From assembly GCA_001430745.1 (NCBI GenBank), contig KQ482003.1:886991-950990 (forward strand): a stretch of DNA of 64,000 nucleotides, read 5' to 3'. This stretch comes from Auxenochlorella pyrenoidosa. Lineage: Eukaryota > Chlorophyta > Trebouxiophyceae > Chlorellales > Chlorellaceae. The position numbers were made by a program, and so were the translations under genes. The notes under the pieces are model-generated. The model was not told the DNA's origin. It made no database searches and was given only the letters and a program-made list of their open reading frames with translations. Below, one piece after another: positions 33,924 through 44,638 of this stretch (position 1 is the first letter of the stretch; each line of letters starts with the position of its first letter).

Positions 33924-36900
33924 ATGGCGCGGGCCCTCCCCTGGGCAGCGCTGCTGCTGGTCTTGGCAGCGCGTCAGGCGGTGGGTGAGTGGCGCGCAGC
34001 CCCGCAGAGGCGTCCGCTAACCCAACCGCCCTGCTCCGCCATCTGGCGCCGCGGCTTCAGGACGGCAGCTGCGTGCTCGTTGTTGGCGGACGCGGCAGTG
34101 GCTGATGCACATTTCTGCCCCTCTCCCCTGCTGCAGCCGACATCGTCACCACAGATACGTACCACTGCAACCCAGCTACGTGCACGCCGCCAGAGTGCCT
34201 GTGCGCCAGCAACTCGCCGCCTGGCGGGCTTGCAGCCGCCGAGATCCCGCAGGTGGGGTTCCTGTTGCTTCACAGCGTCTATGAACGCAGGCTTTGGCCA
34301 GCGCGATTGCATGCAGAGGAATGGACACCATCCCTATTGGTCCTTCGGTGTCTTTTGTGTGCGCGCGCGGCCCTCCCCCCCTCAAGCCCCCCCCTTCCCA
34401 ACCGCCCCCAACCACCCATCCCACCCCCTGCAGTTTGTGCTTTTGAGTCATGACAACGCCCTCAATAACCAGAGCTACAACCTGATGGTGGAGCTGCTGG
34501 GATCCAAGAAGCAGAACGACGGCTGCCGAGTGCCCATCACCTGGTTTGCGATGAGGTGAGGGGACCCTGAGCCGGCGCATGCATGCGCCTCTGCCCAGCA
34601 GGCCAGTCTCCCTGCCCCGCAGCCCTGACAGTCATGACCTGCTTCAAGGTCCTGCCCTGAATCCTGGAGGTGGTGCTCCCTGGCTGCCTCCCCACTGCAG
34701 GTACCACAGTGACTGCACTGCGGGCAAGCTCGCTCTGCAGCGCGGTGATGAGCTGGCAATGCAGGTGGGGACGGAGGCATGCACAACACTCCGCGCAAAC
34801 GCCACCCCTCAACAGCACCAGCACCTCTGCCAAACTCATGCGCGCCACTGCCTGCACCTCCCTCCTGGCTGCAGACAAACAGGTTCAACCCGACCGACCC
34901 CTTCAATGCAACAGACCCAAGCCCTCATTACAACTCGCGGGACCCAGTCACTGGCAAGCCCAGCGTGGAGATTGAGATCACCATGAGCCGCGAGTGAGTG
35001 CCCCACGCAGCTGCTGGCTGCGTTGGAGCATGGACCTTTTCCGTGCGCGGGGCAGTGCGCAAAGGGGGCTGCACCTGACCAGCATCCCACCAACCTTGCT
35101 CCCGTCTGTGGCAGTTGGTGGGCGGGAATCAACTCGTCCACGTCGGGAGCTGAGGGGTGCGGCCTGCCCATCCGGGACATGGTGGGATATCGCTCCCCCG
35201 GCTATTATAACAACCCCGCCATCCGCCAAGTGAGAGGGGTGTTGAGGGCCTCTGCGGCAGGCTTTACAGCTGCCAACTACTACGGCTTCATGCAGCGTAT
35301 GCCTGGCCTGCTCCTGAGGATGTGGCGCCACAGGGCTTCTCTGGCCCACCAACTAAGTCGTTCAAGCTGGCTGACCTTTTTGTCCGCCCGCCCTCCCCTC
35401 CCAGACCCTCTCCAAGGATGGTTACCTTTATGATGCGACACTGGTGGAGCGTTATTTCCCTGGTTCTCAGACATCGCCATCAAAGGACGCGGTCCTGTGG
35501 CCATGTGAGTGCAGAAGCTGGCGTGCGTGTTCTGCTGCTGGGCTGCATGTGTAGCTGCCAGTCAACGAGGGTGTGACAAACCTGCCGCGCCACTCCCGCC
35601 CTGCAGACACCATGGACGGCGGCATCCCGCAGGAGTGCAACTTTCTTGGCGACAACATAGGCCACTGCAACGCCACTGAAAATTACAGGGGCCTGTGGGA
35701 GGTGCGCTGCGGCAGCCGGGAGGGACGGCCTGCCTCTCCACTGTCTGCTCATGCACCGCATTCCATTCCGTACCCAAATCAGACCTCACGGTTGTCCCAC
35801 ATCTTCCCTTGCCCTGCCTGCAGGTTCCACTGTACGAACTCCAGGATGGCGACACGCTGTACGGCGTCTCTGGTGAGCTGCAGCTGGGATTGGCAGCACC
35901 TGTGCCGGCTGCACACCCACCGCTCGGTGCTGCTGCTCAAAGCTGTCACACTTACCAGAACCACACCCCGCCCTACCCCCCGCCCATGCGACTGCGTGCA
36001 GACTATGGCGACACCGAGGCCGGCCTGCCCGCTGTTCCCGATATGTTTGCGCTGTTCAAGAGCCAGCTGGACCAGCGGCTGGCCGGCGGCCGCGCCCCGC
36101 TCCAGATCTCCACCTTTTACGAGTGGTGCGTGCTTCCGGGAGGGTGGCAGGCAGTCTCCATCCAAAGGGGAGGGCAAGCGCCAATGCAGAGCAGCACGGC
36201 GTCCATGCTGGCTGCGAGCGCCCCTACCAGCAAAACACCGGCTCTTTCTGCGGTGCAGGCTGTCGGTCAAGCCGGCCCAGGGCCCCCCGGACGACCCCCG
36301 GTGCCTGTACTGCTACCGTCCGCCCTCTGACAACGCCAAGGCTCTCGTCAAGTTTGTTGACTATGCGCTGAAGCAGCCGGCGGTGCGGTTCATCACTTAT
36401 AGCGATCTCATCCGGTGGATGCAGGTGGGCAGGGGGCCGCATGTCACCAGAGGCGTGTCGAGTTGGGCAGTCAGCTTCGGGGGCAGTTTGAAGTGTCTGA
36501 TCTAGGATGCACTGTGTACACCCGGGCCGGCAAACGTGGGCGCTCGAATGCAAATTCTACCGCATTCGGCTGCACTTTTAACATAGCACACATCCACCGC
36601 TTGCTCCCTCCTCCCCGCTTTGCAGGACCCGGTGCCCCTCGCAAAGTTTGATGCCTGGTACGGCCCCACCTGCCGCATCCCAGGCGTCAAGGCCGACCTG
36701 TCTGGTGCGCGAGGAGCAGTGCGCTGTTTGGAAGCAAAGATTGAGGCAGCAGGTCGTGACAGATGCTGTCAGCTGATGCTTCGGGTGCCTTGTCTCTCAC
36801 CTGTGCCCCTGTCCCTTCCTTGTGTGCAGCTGTCAACCTGACTGCCGCGCAGCTGGCAGATGGAGCGCCGCAAATCACTCCACCGCCGGCCGCCCCCGCC

Positions 36901-37149
36901 GCTGCCCCTGCACCGAGTGTGGCGCTCTCGCCCCCACTGGTGCTGTCCCCTGCTGGTGGCCCCATCGTGGCGCCCATGCCCGCGCCTGGCGCTGCCAGCC
37001 CATCCCCCACTGCTGCAACCACGGGCACCAGCGATTCTGCCGCACCACCGCCGGTGGCTGATGTGCAGAGCAGTGCTGCTGCCAGGCAACTGGCCACTCT
37101 GACTACTGGAGCAGCTGCTGCAGTTGCCGCACTGCTACTGGCGCTGTAA
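33924..37149 (+). CDS. Secreted polysaccharide (chitin) deacetylase-like protein, likely GPI-anchored
   Basis: The start is ATG 33924. Residues 1-21 (MARALPWAALLLVLAARQAV) form a signal peptide. A small Cys-rich head follows (CNPATCTPPECLCAS). The carbohydrate esterase 4-like domain runs from QFVLLSHDNALNNQSYNL (34432) through GCRVPITWFAMRYHSDCTAG, GDELAMQTNRFNP, IRDMVGYRSPGYYNNPAIR (35172-35228) and YLYDATLVERYF. It continues with PYTMDGGIPQECN and GLWEVPLYELQDGDTLYG (35690-35870), then ISTFYEWLSVKPA. The layout matches chitin-deacetylase-like proteins. However, the usual Asp-Asp of motif 1 reads Asp-Asn, and the paired His of motif 2 are not visible at GDELAMQT, so activity is doubtful. The C-terminus is a Pro/Ala linker ending in a hydrophobic stretch (LTTGAAAAVAALLLAL), as in a GPI signal. 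The stop is TAA 37147. Confidence 0.83.
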
Positions 37150-37288
37150 GGCTGCAAAACCTGCCTCGCACAGCTTCATCCACTGACTTTCCGACCCGCC
37201 AAAATCTAGGTAGCCTGACGCTTTAGTTGCTTTGTGACGACCTTTTACAACCTGCATGGTGCTTCTTCTTGATACATCTGCCTGGCCA

Positions 37289-37293
37289 TGTAA
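37289..37293 (+). terminator. TGTAA poly(A) signal of deacetylase-like gene
   Basis: TGTAA 140 bp past the stop codon. Another TGTAA overlaps the stop itself (37145-37149), which is too early to be useful. Confidence 0.45.
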
Positions 37294-37818
37294 ACCCTTT
37301 GAACCAGGCCTGCACACCTGAGCAGCAGCGACCGTCGAGGGCCCAACCAAGCCACATGTGCTCAGAACTCCGAACAATTGCTGCACGTGCTCAAACTTGC
37401 AGCCTGCTCCGCTGCTGGTGCAAGTGCAAGATGGGTTGCTGGTGAGCACCTGCCGCATCCCGGCCTCGGGCCTGCAAAGTCTGCCTGCCGGCTGGAATCA
37501 TGTCTACCTTTCCATGCCACCTGCGTCTTGGAACCCACTAGGGTGCGCTTCGTAGAAGCTGGCATGCCAAACCCATGCAGGCAGTACTGCTGGGGCATGG
37601 CCATCAAGGCAGCCCGGCTGCGCTCCTGCGCAGGGCATGCCCGATGGGGGCGGCTGCCAATGCCAGCTCACCTCCCATCCGCCTTGCTGCTGCCAATCGC
37701 AACTTGCATTCCATCCTCCAAGAGATCATCTGCCAGAACGTGCGGCAGCATGGTTCCGAGGAGAGTTGCGAGGAACCGGCTTGAAGCGCGGCCACGTGGG
37801 GCGCGGCGCAGTTTGTGC

Positions 37819-37825
37819 ATAAAAC
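37819..37825 (+). promoter_or_regulatory. TATA-like element upstream of LysM gene
   Basis: CATAAAA lies about 52 bp before the LysM-gene ATG, in otherwise GC-rich sequence. It implies a very short 5' leader. Confidence 0.35.
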
Positions 37826-37876
37826 CCTGACGGATTGATTGATCGCAATCCATCGCCAGCCCGAGAAGTGATCGGA

Positions 37877-39147
37877 ATGGTCTCAATGCTCCGAGCTTTC
37901 CCCATTGCGGCGGCGCTGCTGCTGGCCGCCCTGCTGCCAGCAGCCCTGGGCGATTGCCCCAACAGAGATGTGCGGTGCCGCATCCCCAATGCTCAGAGCG
38001 TGCTGCAGGTGAGTGCAGGGATGCTCAACATCTGTGGGGGGTCTGCACCTGGGCAGGAGAGGCTGCATGTTGCAACCTGCAGCTGGGTACCACCAGCCTG
38101 GCGGCCAGGCGCCGCCATGGCCACGGGCCGGGCCCTGAGAGCCCCAGCAGCCCCAATGGTGCTCAAGGACGGCCCTGGGCAGCAGACCTGTCTAGTATGC
38201 AGCGACCAGAGCTTGCGCCTAGTATGCACCTTGAGCTCCACCGCATGCCTGCAGGTATCATCCAACGGCTGCTCATTTGGCGGCTCAGCAAATGCTGGTG
38301 TGTCGGGTACGCCAGAAGGCGTGCTGCCGAGCGGTTCAGTGACGCTGAATGGGCAATGCTACGATGCATTCACCTCCTCGGACAACACGTACTTCGTGCC
38401 TGTGGGCGTCATCGGCGGCGCAGGGACGTGCTACCAGTACCAGTTTGGCGATATGTCCATCTGGGTGAGTGACAATGTGGGAAATAAGCTGGAAGGGGCG
38501 GGCAGCGTGCACGAGGGATGTGTACGTGCCCTGCTACCGGCCGCATGTGCTGCAGCGCCCATGGTGTGAAGGAGTACTTTGCATGTCCTGTCCACCCGTA
38601 GCTGCCTGTTCGCATTCTGCGCTTCAAAACCCTGGCCCTCCCTGCCCTCCCAACCACGGCCTGCTGTCTGCAGGACAGCTGCCGCATCTGTGGAGGGTCG
38701 TTTGCCAAGGCGTGCTCTGCCAACTTGCCCAGCCAGTGCCAGGAGTGCCAGTGCAGCAACTGGGCGACTGTGAGCGCACATGACCTCGGCCTCGACCGTC
38801 GCCGCCTGCACCGCCGCTCTCTTGCCCAGGACTCCCCGTCCCCGTCGCCCAGCCCCTCGCCCTCCCCCAGCCCCTCGCCGTCGCCCAGCCCTTCCCCCTC
38901 TCCCTCCCCCTCTCCCTCCCCCTCTCCCTCCCCTTCTCCCTCTCCCTCTCCCTCGCCGTCGCCGTCCCCTTCCCCAGCACCCAATGCTGACCCCTGCCAG
39001 TCCCTTGCCCTTGCCAATGGCCTCAGCCCCGACGCCCTGCTCGCCATGAACCCGGGCGTGGATTGTTCTGCACTGCGCGAGGGCGACAGCCTGTGCATCG
39101 CCAAGCAGGCCAACTGCATCGACATCTGTGAGGGCGAGTTCGTGTGA
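37877..39147 (+). CDS. Secreted Cys-rich protein with Ser-Pro stalk and C-terminal LysM domain
   Basis: The start is ATG 37877. Residues 1 to about 24 (MVSMLRAFPIAAALLLAALL) are a signal peptide. Exons are 37877-38008, 38255-38464 and 38674-39147. The N-terminal part is Cys-rich (CPNRDVRCRIPNAQ, NGQCYDAFTSSDNTYFVPVG, CRICGGSFAKACSANL, CQECQCSNWAT) and I do not recognise its family. About 25 Ser-Pro dipeptides follow (38831-38981), resembling algal hydroxyproline-rich wall stalks. The C-terminus (DPCQSLALANGLSPDALLAM, then NPGVDCSALREGDSLCIAK) fits a LysM module, which binds GlcNAc polymers. It is probably a cell-wall binding protein. A GT-AG pair around 38770-38828 could remove SAHDL to SLAQ as a further small intron; both versions stay in frame. 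The gene lies directly downstream of the deacetylase-like gene. Confidence 0.8.
38829..38985 (+). repeat. Ser-Pro coding repeat
   Basis: Hexameric CCC/TCG/TCC/AGC repeats encode about 25 consecutive Ser-Pro units. TCCCCC-type units in the middle are almost identical, which suggests recent slippage expansion. Confidence 0.9.
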
Positions 39148-39512
39148 CAATCAGCCCATCCGTCCCTTCCTGCTGCCAGTTGATCACCAGGAACTGCCTT
39201 CAAGAGCAGCGCTGGCATCTCCCCCCGTCACTGCATGCTTAGATGTGAATGAAACCCCGTTATGACATTGATCACAAGTTCCCCATCAAACCTGGAATCT
39301 CTTGGTCTTTATCCCTTGTGAACAAGTTTTGTGTGATGCATCCCGGACTCTGCTGCAGCTGTGGTGTGTGCGTGCTTTCATTCTGATTGTGTGCCCCCGC
39401 CACGTGTAGGGCGCAGACCGAAAATGCCCAAAACAACGCAAATTGACGTATGGTTCATACCAGATTGGGCCTGTAGGGCTTGAGGCCCTCCACCAAGAGC
39501 GTAGCGTAGAGG

Positions 39513-39517
39513 TGTAA
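39513..39517 (+). terminator. TGTAA poly(A) signal of LysM gene
   Basis: TGTAA about 366 bp past the LysM stop codon. Confidence 0.4.
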
Positions 39518-39628
39518 AAGGTTTGTGCTGAGTGCAGCCCTCAATGTGCAGGGCGCGTTCCACCCATGCAACAGCCCCACGGCAACTGTATCAGTTTGCA
39601 GCCTCGTGCACGTCATCTAAATTTATCA

Positions 39629-39633
39629 TTACA
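39629..39633 (-). terminator. TGTAA poly(A) signal of sulfotransferase 2
   Basis: TTACA on the plus strand, 45 bp past the sulfotransferase 2 stop in its direction of transcription. Confidence 0.45.
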
Positions 39634-39677
39634 TCAAGTGTGGCAGATTTGCAGCAACACAGAAGAGACAGTCCTGC

Positions 39678-41814
39678 TACCGTAGCTGCATCAGTCGCTG
39701 CCGCCGCGCAACCGCTGCATCACCGTTGCCAGAGCCCAGGAAGCCCAGCCCGTGTGCATCGCCATGGTAGTGGTGCTGCACCTGGGCAAAGCAGGCTGCA
39801 TGCTCGCCACGATAGTAGTCTGTGGGGTCGCAGTACTGCTCCTTGGCCACCGAGTGGCCTGTCTCTGCATGGGGAAGGACAGCAGTTGCGCTGTACCGTC
39901 AGCAAAGAAGCATGCGATTGATTGTGCTCGCCCGCTGGCACCGTGGCAGCGTGCCCCGGGCGCATATCTAAGCAGCAGCTGCAACGTGGATCAGCGGCTG
40001 TACGAGTGCCCACCTGCTGCTGACTCGTTGCAGCCGCGGCCGTTGACGTTGGCCAGGCTGCCCTCCAGCGGCTCGACCTGAGGAGAGGAGCAGGCAGGAT
40101 AGTGCATCCCTCAACTCACTGCCCCAAAAAGCACAAGGCCCACCGGCCCCTCTGCCAGCACGCTGACTATTTCCCTTTAACTGGAGCCAGCTGGCGGGCC
40201 CACCAACTGGTCACACACAAGCGCCTCAGCCAAATCTAGGAAACACACACTTTCGACTGCCCCATGAGCTCACCGCCGGCGCATCTGGCGGCCGCCGCTT
40301 CTCCAGCTCTGCCAGCACCAGCCCCAGGTCCTCGTCGATGTGCTCGACCCGGCCAATGAAGTCCACAGCCCAGCCGCCGCCCTCTGTGACGACGCACTCG
40401 TGCTGCGGCTGGATGTGCACGTACACAAAGTTGCGGCCCTTCCTGCAGGGGGAGCAGGCAGTCGTGGGTGCGACCGTGACGAGTGCTTGTTGAAGAGCTG
40501 GCAAAAGCAGAAAGGCGGACATGCAAGCTCGCCTGAACAGCGCATCTGCAGATGTGCCCCATGGCCCAGCCGCTAGCGGACTTTGCCCGGCTCCCAAATG
40601 CACCCACCACAGCCCGCTCACTTCTTGCACTGCTCATCCGCCATGCACTCGTCCGCAAAGCCGGTGGGGTCGGCGCAGAAGCGGTTCCAGGAGTAGGCTT
40701 CCGCCCCTGGGCCCCCCAGGCGCAGCTGGCGCATCATCATGCGGTAGCTGGAGACGGCGCGCTGGTAGGGGTTGCGCACAAACGTGACCACAAAGTACTC
40801 CCGCCACAGCTGCTCCAGCTCGCCCACCGACTTGGCCTGCTGGCATGGGGTGCAGTAGAGGGGATGGGCCAGGGGCAGGGAAGAGCTGGGGAGCGCGGGG
40901 CAGTGCTGCAGCCAAGCCAGGGGCCAGGCTCAAGCGACGGGCAGGCCATCAAATGCAGCAATTCTGCTCTTCGCTGCTGCCAGCGGGGGAATCTTCTTTC
41001 TCTCGGTGGCATTGAGTAGACGAACGTTTATTTCGTTCGCTTGCGCCAGCTTTGTACCGACGAAATGCTCACCTGGAACAGCTCAAAGCTCAGGGCCTTG
41101 CGTGCCGCTGCCTCATCCGCTGTCTCATTAGCCGCGACGCTCTTGCAGCCCCCAAAGTGGCAGAAGAGGCTGCTGGAGGCGGTCTTGGCATGGCGCAGGA
41201 AGAGCACCTTGTAGAGATGGTTGACATACACCTGGCAGCCTGTGTAGATCGGCAGCGGTGGCGGCAGCTGGCCTGCAGGGAAAGCATGCAAGCTGGGTTG
41301 CGAGGCTGGGCCTGACGCCGACAGCATGCTGCAGTGCAGCACCAATGGCACGCAGCAGCAGCATAATCTACACAGAGGTGCAGTATGTGGCCTGATGCGC
41401 AGCTGCACGCTTGCACGTGTTCTTGCCGAGGTAGCGCCGCTCACCTTCTGACACCAGCCGCTCTCGCTGTGCCAGCCACTCCTCCAGCCGTGCCTGCCGG
41501 AACGACTTGTGGTCGGGGTGCCAATTTTTCGGATCCGCGGGCCCCTCCTTCTTCACAAAACCATGAACGCCAGCACCTGACGTGACGGCGGCCACCATGT
41601 CTGCCCCGCTGCTGCCGCCAGAGAGCTGAGCAGTCGAGCGCCGCCCGCCGCCGCTGCCGCCCGCTGGTAGCTGCTCCCCGCCCTCGTCGGCATGCTGACT
41701 GCGCACTGGTCGCCGTGCCCAGGTAAAGAGCAGAAGAAGCACCAGTGCCGGGGCGGCAAGGCGGCGCAGCAGTTTTGCGCGCAAGGCCGAGGGCCGGCGC
41801 GGTCTGGAGACCAT
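39678..41814 (-). CDS. Type II membrane carbohydrate sulfotransferase (copy 2)
   Basis: Paralogue of the gene at 15491-18236, about six exons. The start is ATG 41812-41814 (MVSRPRRPSALRAK). A hydrophobic anchor (LAAPALVLLLLFTWA) precedes a Gly/Ser stem, then FVKKEGPADPKNWHPDHKSF. The nucleotide-binding region reads VYVNHLYKVLFLRHAKTASS, SLFCHFGGCK (about 41225-41145). The first loop is therefore HAKTASSSL, where copy 1 has APKTGSTSL. The second motif is VVTFVRNPYQRAVSSYRMMM (40790-40735). Then come YSWNRFCADPTGFADECMAD (about 40705-40635), FVYVHIQPQHECVV (about 40430-40390) and VDFIGRVEHIDEDLGLVLAE (about 40365-40305). The last exon, YCDPTDYYRGEHAACFAQVQ, stops at 39678-39680. Probably Golgi. 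The altered first loop leaves PAPS binding to be confirmed. It is divergent from the O-fucosyltransferase-like gene, 179 bp away. Confidence 0.82.
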
Positions 41815-41993
41815 TGCAGCGGGTTCAAGATTGGTGGAAGGGGCAAACGAAGAAATGGCAATCAAAATGCGCAACCACCTTTTTAGTTGCGCCCCGACAC
41901 GCCTGTTTTGTTCATTCGCTGTTGCCTTGCAGACCGATCGCATTGCCCCGTCTCATCGCAGCGGCAGCCGATGTGTTTGTAGCAACCTGCGCT
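41815..41993. promoter_or_regulatory. Compact bidirectional promoter, sulfotransferase 2 / O-fucosyltransferase-like
   Basis: Only 179 bp separate the two opposed start codons, so both promoters and leaders must overlap or share elements. No TATA box is evident. Both genes encode glycan-modifying secretory enzymes, which would suit co-expression. Confidence 0.5.
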
Positions 41994-44162
41994 ATGAGCT
42001 CGCGGGCAGCTGGAGCTGGGCTGCTGCTCCTTGGGTGCTGGCTGCTGCTGCTAGCGGGGCCTAGCTGCACTAGAGCCGCACACCTGCCTGCCGATGTGTC
42101 GGCGGTGCTGGGCCGGCGTGGCGGTGGCGGCGGCGGCGACGTCAGCGCCTTCCTCCTTCGGGCAGGCCGCGGCCTGGAGCTGGGCGGCCGGCGCTACCGC
42201 CTCCACCTGCGCTACACAGCCTGCACCGGTCTGGTCAACCAGCAGTACAGCCACATCGCCGCCTTCACGCTGGCTGCGGCACTGGGTGTCAGCGAGGTGC
42301 ACCTGCCGCCTGCGGCAGTGCGCGACTCCTTTGGCCACAAGTTCAGCATTCACCAGGAGCAGAACCAGATGCAGTGGTTCCCCGCGCGCACCGGCTGTCT
42401 GTTGGATGTGGAGCGGCTGCAGCGCACGTGGGCGGCCCTGGGCATCACGGTGCACGAGGTGCGGGCCGTTGCTTTTTGCAAATTGCAGCGTGCACGCCAC
42501 CGGCCTGCAGGTGCCCAGGGATGGGTTGCCCCTGCTTCTGTGCTGTCATTTTGGGCCGAGAAACCCCATATCCAGGCGTTGAGTAATGGGACGTGCACAT
42601 GCAGGCGGCCTTCGCGCTGCACCAAGACTTACTCCCTCTGGCGCCCCGCTGCAGCCGGACACGCTGCTGCCCTTCCCAGACCTCATGCTCCCCGCGGGCG
42701 CCTTCCAGCTGACCCCCGTGCCCGGCATTGACCCGCGAGCTGTGGTGCGGGTGGATGGAGTCTACCTAGCCGGCATGGACCTGCCACAGCTCGTGGCGCA
42801 CGCCACCAGTGCGGCCGAGGCGCACCTGCGCCGCGTGCACGCCGCCTTCCCGGGCTTGCAGCTGCAGGAGCTCCTGCTGGAGCTGCCCTGCACATTTTTT
42901 TCTCTGCACACCTCCAGGTGGGTGCCGCAAGAGAGGTACAGCAAGAAATTTGGGCGGAGCATGCAGGGCCGGCTCTGCTGAGCCCCCGCAGCTGCATGAA
43001 GAGCAGCGTCATGCGCTCATGATGCTGGGCACTCTTCCTGCTGCCCCCCGCAGCATGCTGCCGCTTGTGAGCCAGGTGGCGGCCACGCTGCACTTCAACC
43101 CTAACCTGGAGTATCTGGCTGACCGCGTAGTATCCTACATAACCCGCGACGGACGGCGACGCTTCAACGGTGTGTGGGCAGAGCAGCACGCCTGAGCAGC
43201 AGGGCGCTTGGGCTGCACCGGCCGAGGATCAAGAAAACAGGAATAGAGTTGAGCATGGCAGTCGCAGGCCAGGTGGCATGCCACCAGCCAGAGGCGGTTG
43301 TGAGGTGCCCATGTGTGTTGCTGCTGTTCGGCCATGCAGGTGCCCACTTGCGGGTGGAGAAGGACGCAGCAGAGTGGTTCATCATCTTGGGAGGGCCCCA
43401 GGTGGTGTGGAACATGTACAGGCAAGCAGAGACTTTCATTCGCGGAAAGCATGGGCTGCCACTGTATGGCTGCTTGCCCCACCAAAACATTACAGGCCCT
43501 AAGTTCTGCCAGCGGGGCCCCTTGCCTGCAGGGAGAAGATGCAGGAGGCCGGGTTTGAGCCCACGCTGCCGCTGTATGTGGCCACGGGACTGCTGTCGTA
43601 TGGAGCGGAGCTTGAGTTTCAGGGAGGGGTCAACATGCTGGTGCAGAGCCACCTGTGCAGCGAGGTGCTGTACAAGGAGCAGTACATGCCCATCTTTGAG
43701 CTGCAGCGTGAGTCTGCAGTTCGGGACAGGGCGGGCAAGCAAGCGGCTGGGGTGTTCTCAGCTGGGAATGGTCCCAACCTGGACTGCAGCCTGAACCAGC
43801 TGCGTGCTTCAAGCTCTGCCCAGTAGGCGCTTTCCTTGTGCTGCGCCTGTTTTGTGGCCTGCAGGCCTGTTGCTCTTGCCTGTGTATTAATGCTTGCTGC
43901 TGCCACATCCCCGCCCCATGCATCATCCGCAGGCCTCAACTCGGAGCAGCTGGCCCTGCTCGACTTCCTCATCCTAGCCCGAGCAGAGAAATACGTGGGC
44001 TTTGGCCCCTCCACCTTTTCCTTCTACCTACGGGAGCACCGCATGCTGCACGGCGTGCCACCAGAGCAGTCGCACTTGGTGAATGCAAGCAAGATTGGCA
44101 CTGATTTCATTTTTTCGTGGTCCGCACAGATAGCGAACCGACAATTGCCAGGGCAGGGCTAG
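41994..44162 (+). CDS. O-fucosyltransferase-like secretory-pathway glycosyltransferase
   Basis: The start is ATG 41994, giving a signal peptide or anchor (SSRAAGAGLLLLGCWLLLLA). Exon 1 carries YRLHLRYTACTGLVNQQYSH, IAAFTLAAALGVSEVHLPPA and RDSFGHKFS, the nucleotide-sugar-binding start typical of algal and plant O-fucosyltransferase-like proteins. Middle exons include DTLLPFPDLMLP (about 42660) and LHFNPNLEYLADRVVSYI (43091-43140). The conserved region AHLRVEKDAAEW (43342-43377) corresponds to the H-L-R-x-E motif. Near the end are LPLYVATGLLSYGAELEFQG (about 43570-43625), LLDFLILARAEKYVGFGPST and FSFYLREHRML (about 43955-44050), the family's C-terminal acceptor-site region. The stop is TAG 44160. 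The sugar donor is inferred as GDP-fucose from family membership only. Confidence 0.75.
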
Positions 44163-44638
44163 TATCGTGATGCCTTATCCCTGTGTACTTGATTTCGAGC
44201 TTGCAACACATGTGCCCTGGTACTAAGGCGCAGGCAGCGGTGAGGGCTGCAGCCCTAGGCAGATGAGACAGGCAGGAAATAATGCTGCATGCAGGTATGC
44301 TACCATTATGAAAGTGCATTGCATCCAGTGCATGACATCCAGACAAGTAGCCGCTTAGCCAGAATGTCAGGTTGGCAGGCAATAGCGAGCGAGAAGCAGG
44401 CGGTTCAAAACGGCGTGCTGTGCCCCCGCTCGCCCGCCTGGCACTGCTGTTGCTGCAGGCCGGGAGGGCGGGCGTTTGAGAGCGATCGCCATGGCCCTAG
44501 GCACCTCTGATCTTGTCCTGCTGTGCTGGTAAAGCGGGGGCGGTGATCACCAATTGTGTTGGCTGCGAGGGCCGATTGAGTTGGAAGCGCCGCGGCCATG
44601 GCAGCAGTTCTTCGCAACCAATACGGAGACTGTTAATC
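44163..44638. other. Tandem intergenic region
   Basis: 476 bp: 3' UTR of the O-fucosyltransferase-like gene and promoter plus leader of the chromatin gene. A short upstream ORF beginning at ATG 44598 (MAAVLRNQYGDC) ends just before the main ATG at 44639. No other element was recognised. Confidence 0.45.

Larger units (their letters stand above)
37150..37876. other. Intergenic region between deacetylase-like and LysM genes
   Basis: 727 bp in tandem orientation. It holds a TGTAA at 37289 and a TATA-like CATAAAA at 37819. A short ORF ending near 37830 shows no recognisable domain and is probably noise. Confidence 0.45.
39148..39677. other. Convergent 3' intergenic region
   Basis: 530 bp between the LysM and sulfotransferase 2 stops, noticeably less GC-rich. 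It contains one TGTAA in each orientation (39513 plus, 39629 minus), one for each gene. Confidence 0.55.

Noticed and set aside
37378..37830. 150-residue ORF upstream of the LysM gene
   Set aside because: Composition is erratic and it overlaps a TATA-like promoter; no family features.
38770..38828. Possible 59-60 bp intron before the Ser-Pro stalk
   Set aside because: Far shorter than other introns here and read-through stays in frame; noted in the gene entry as an alternative, not called.
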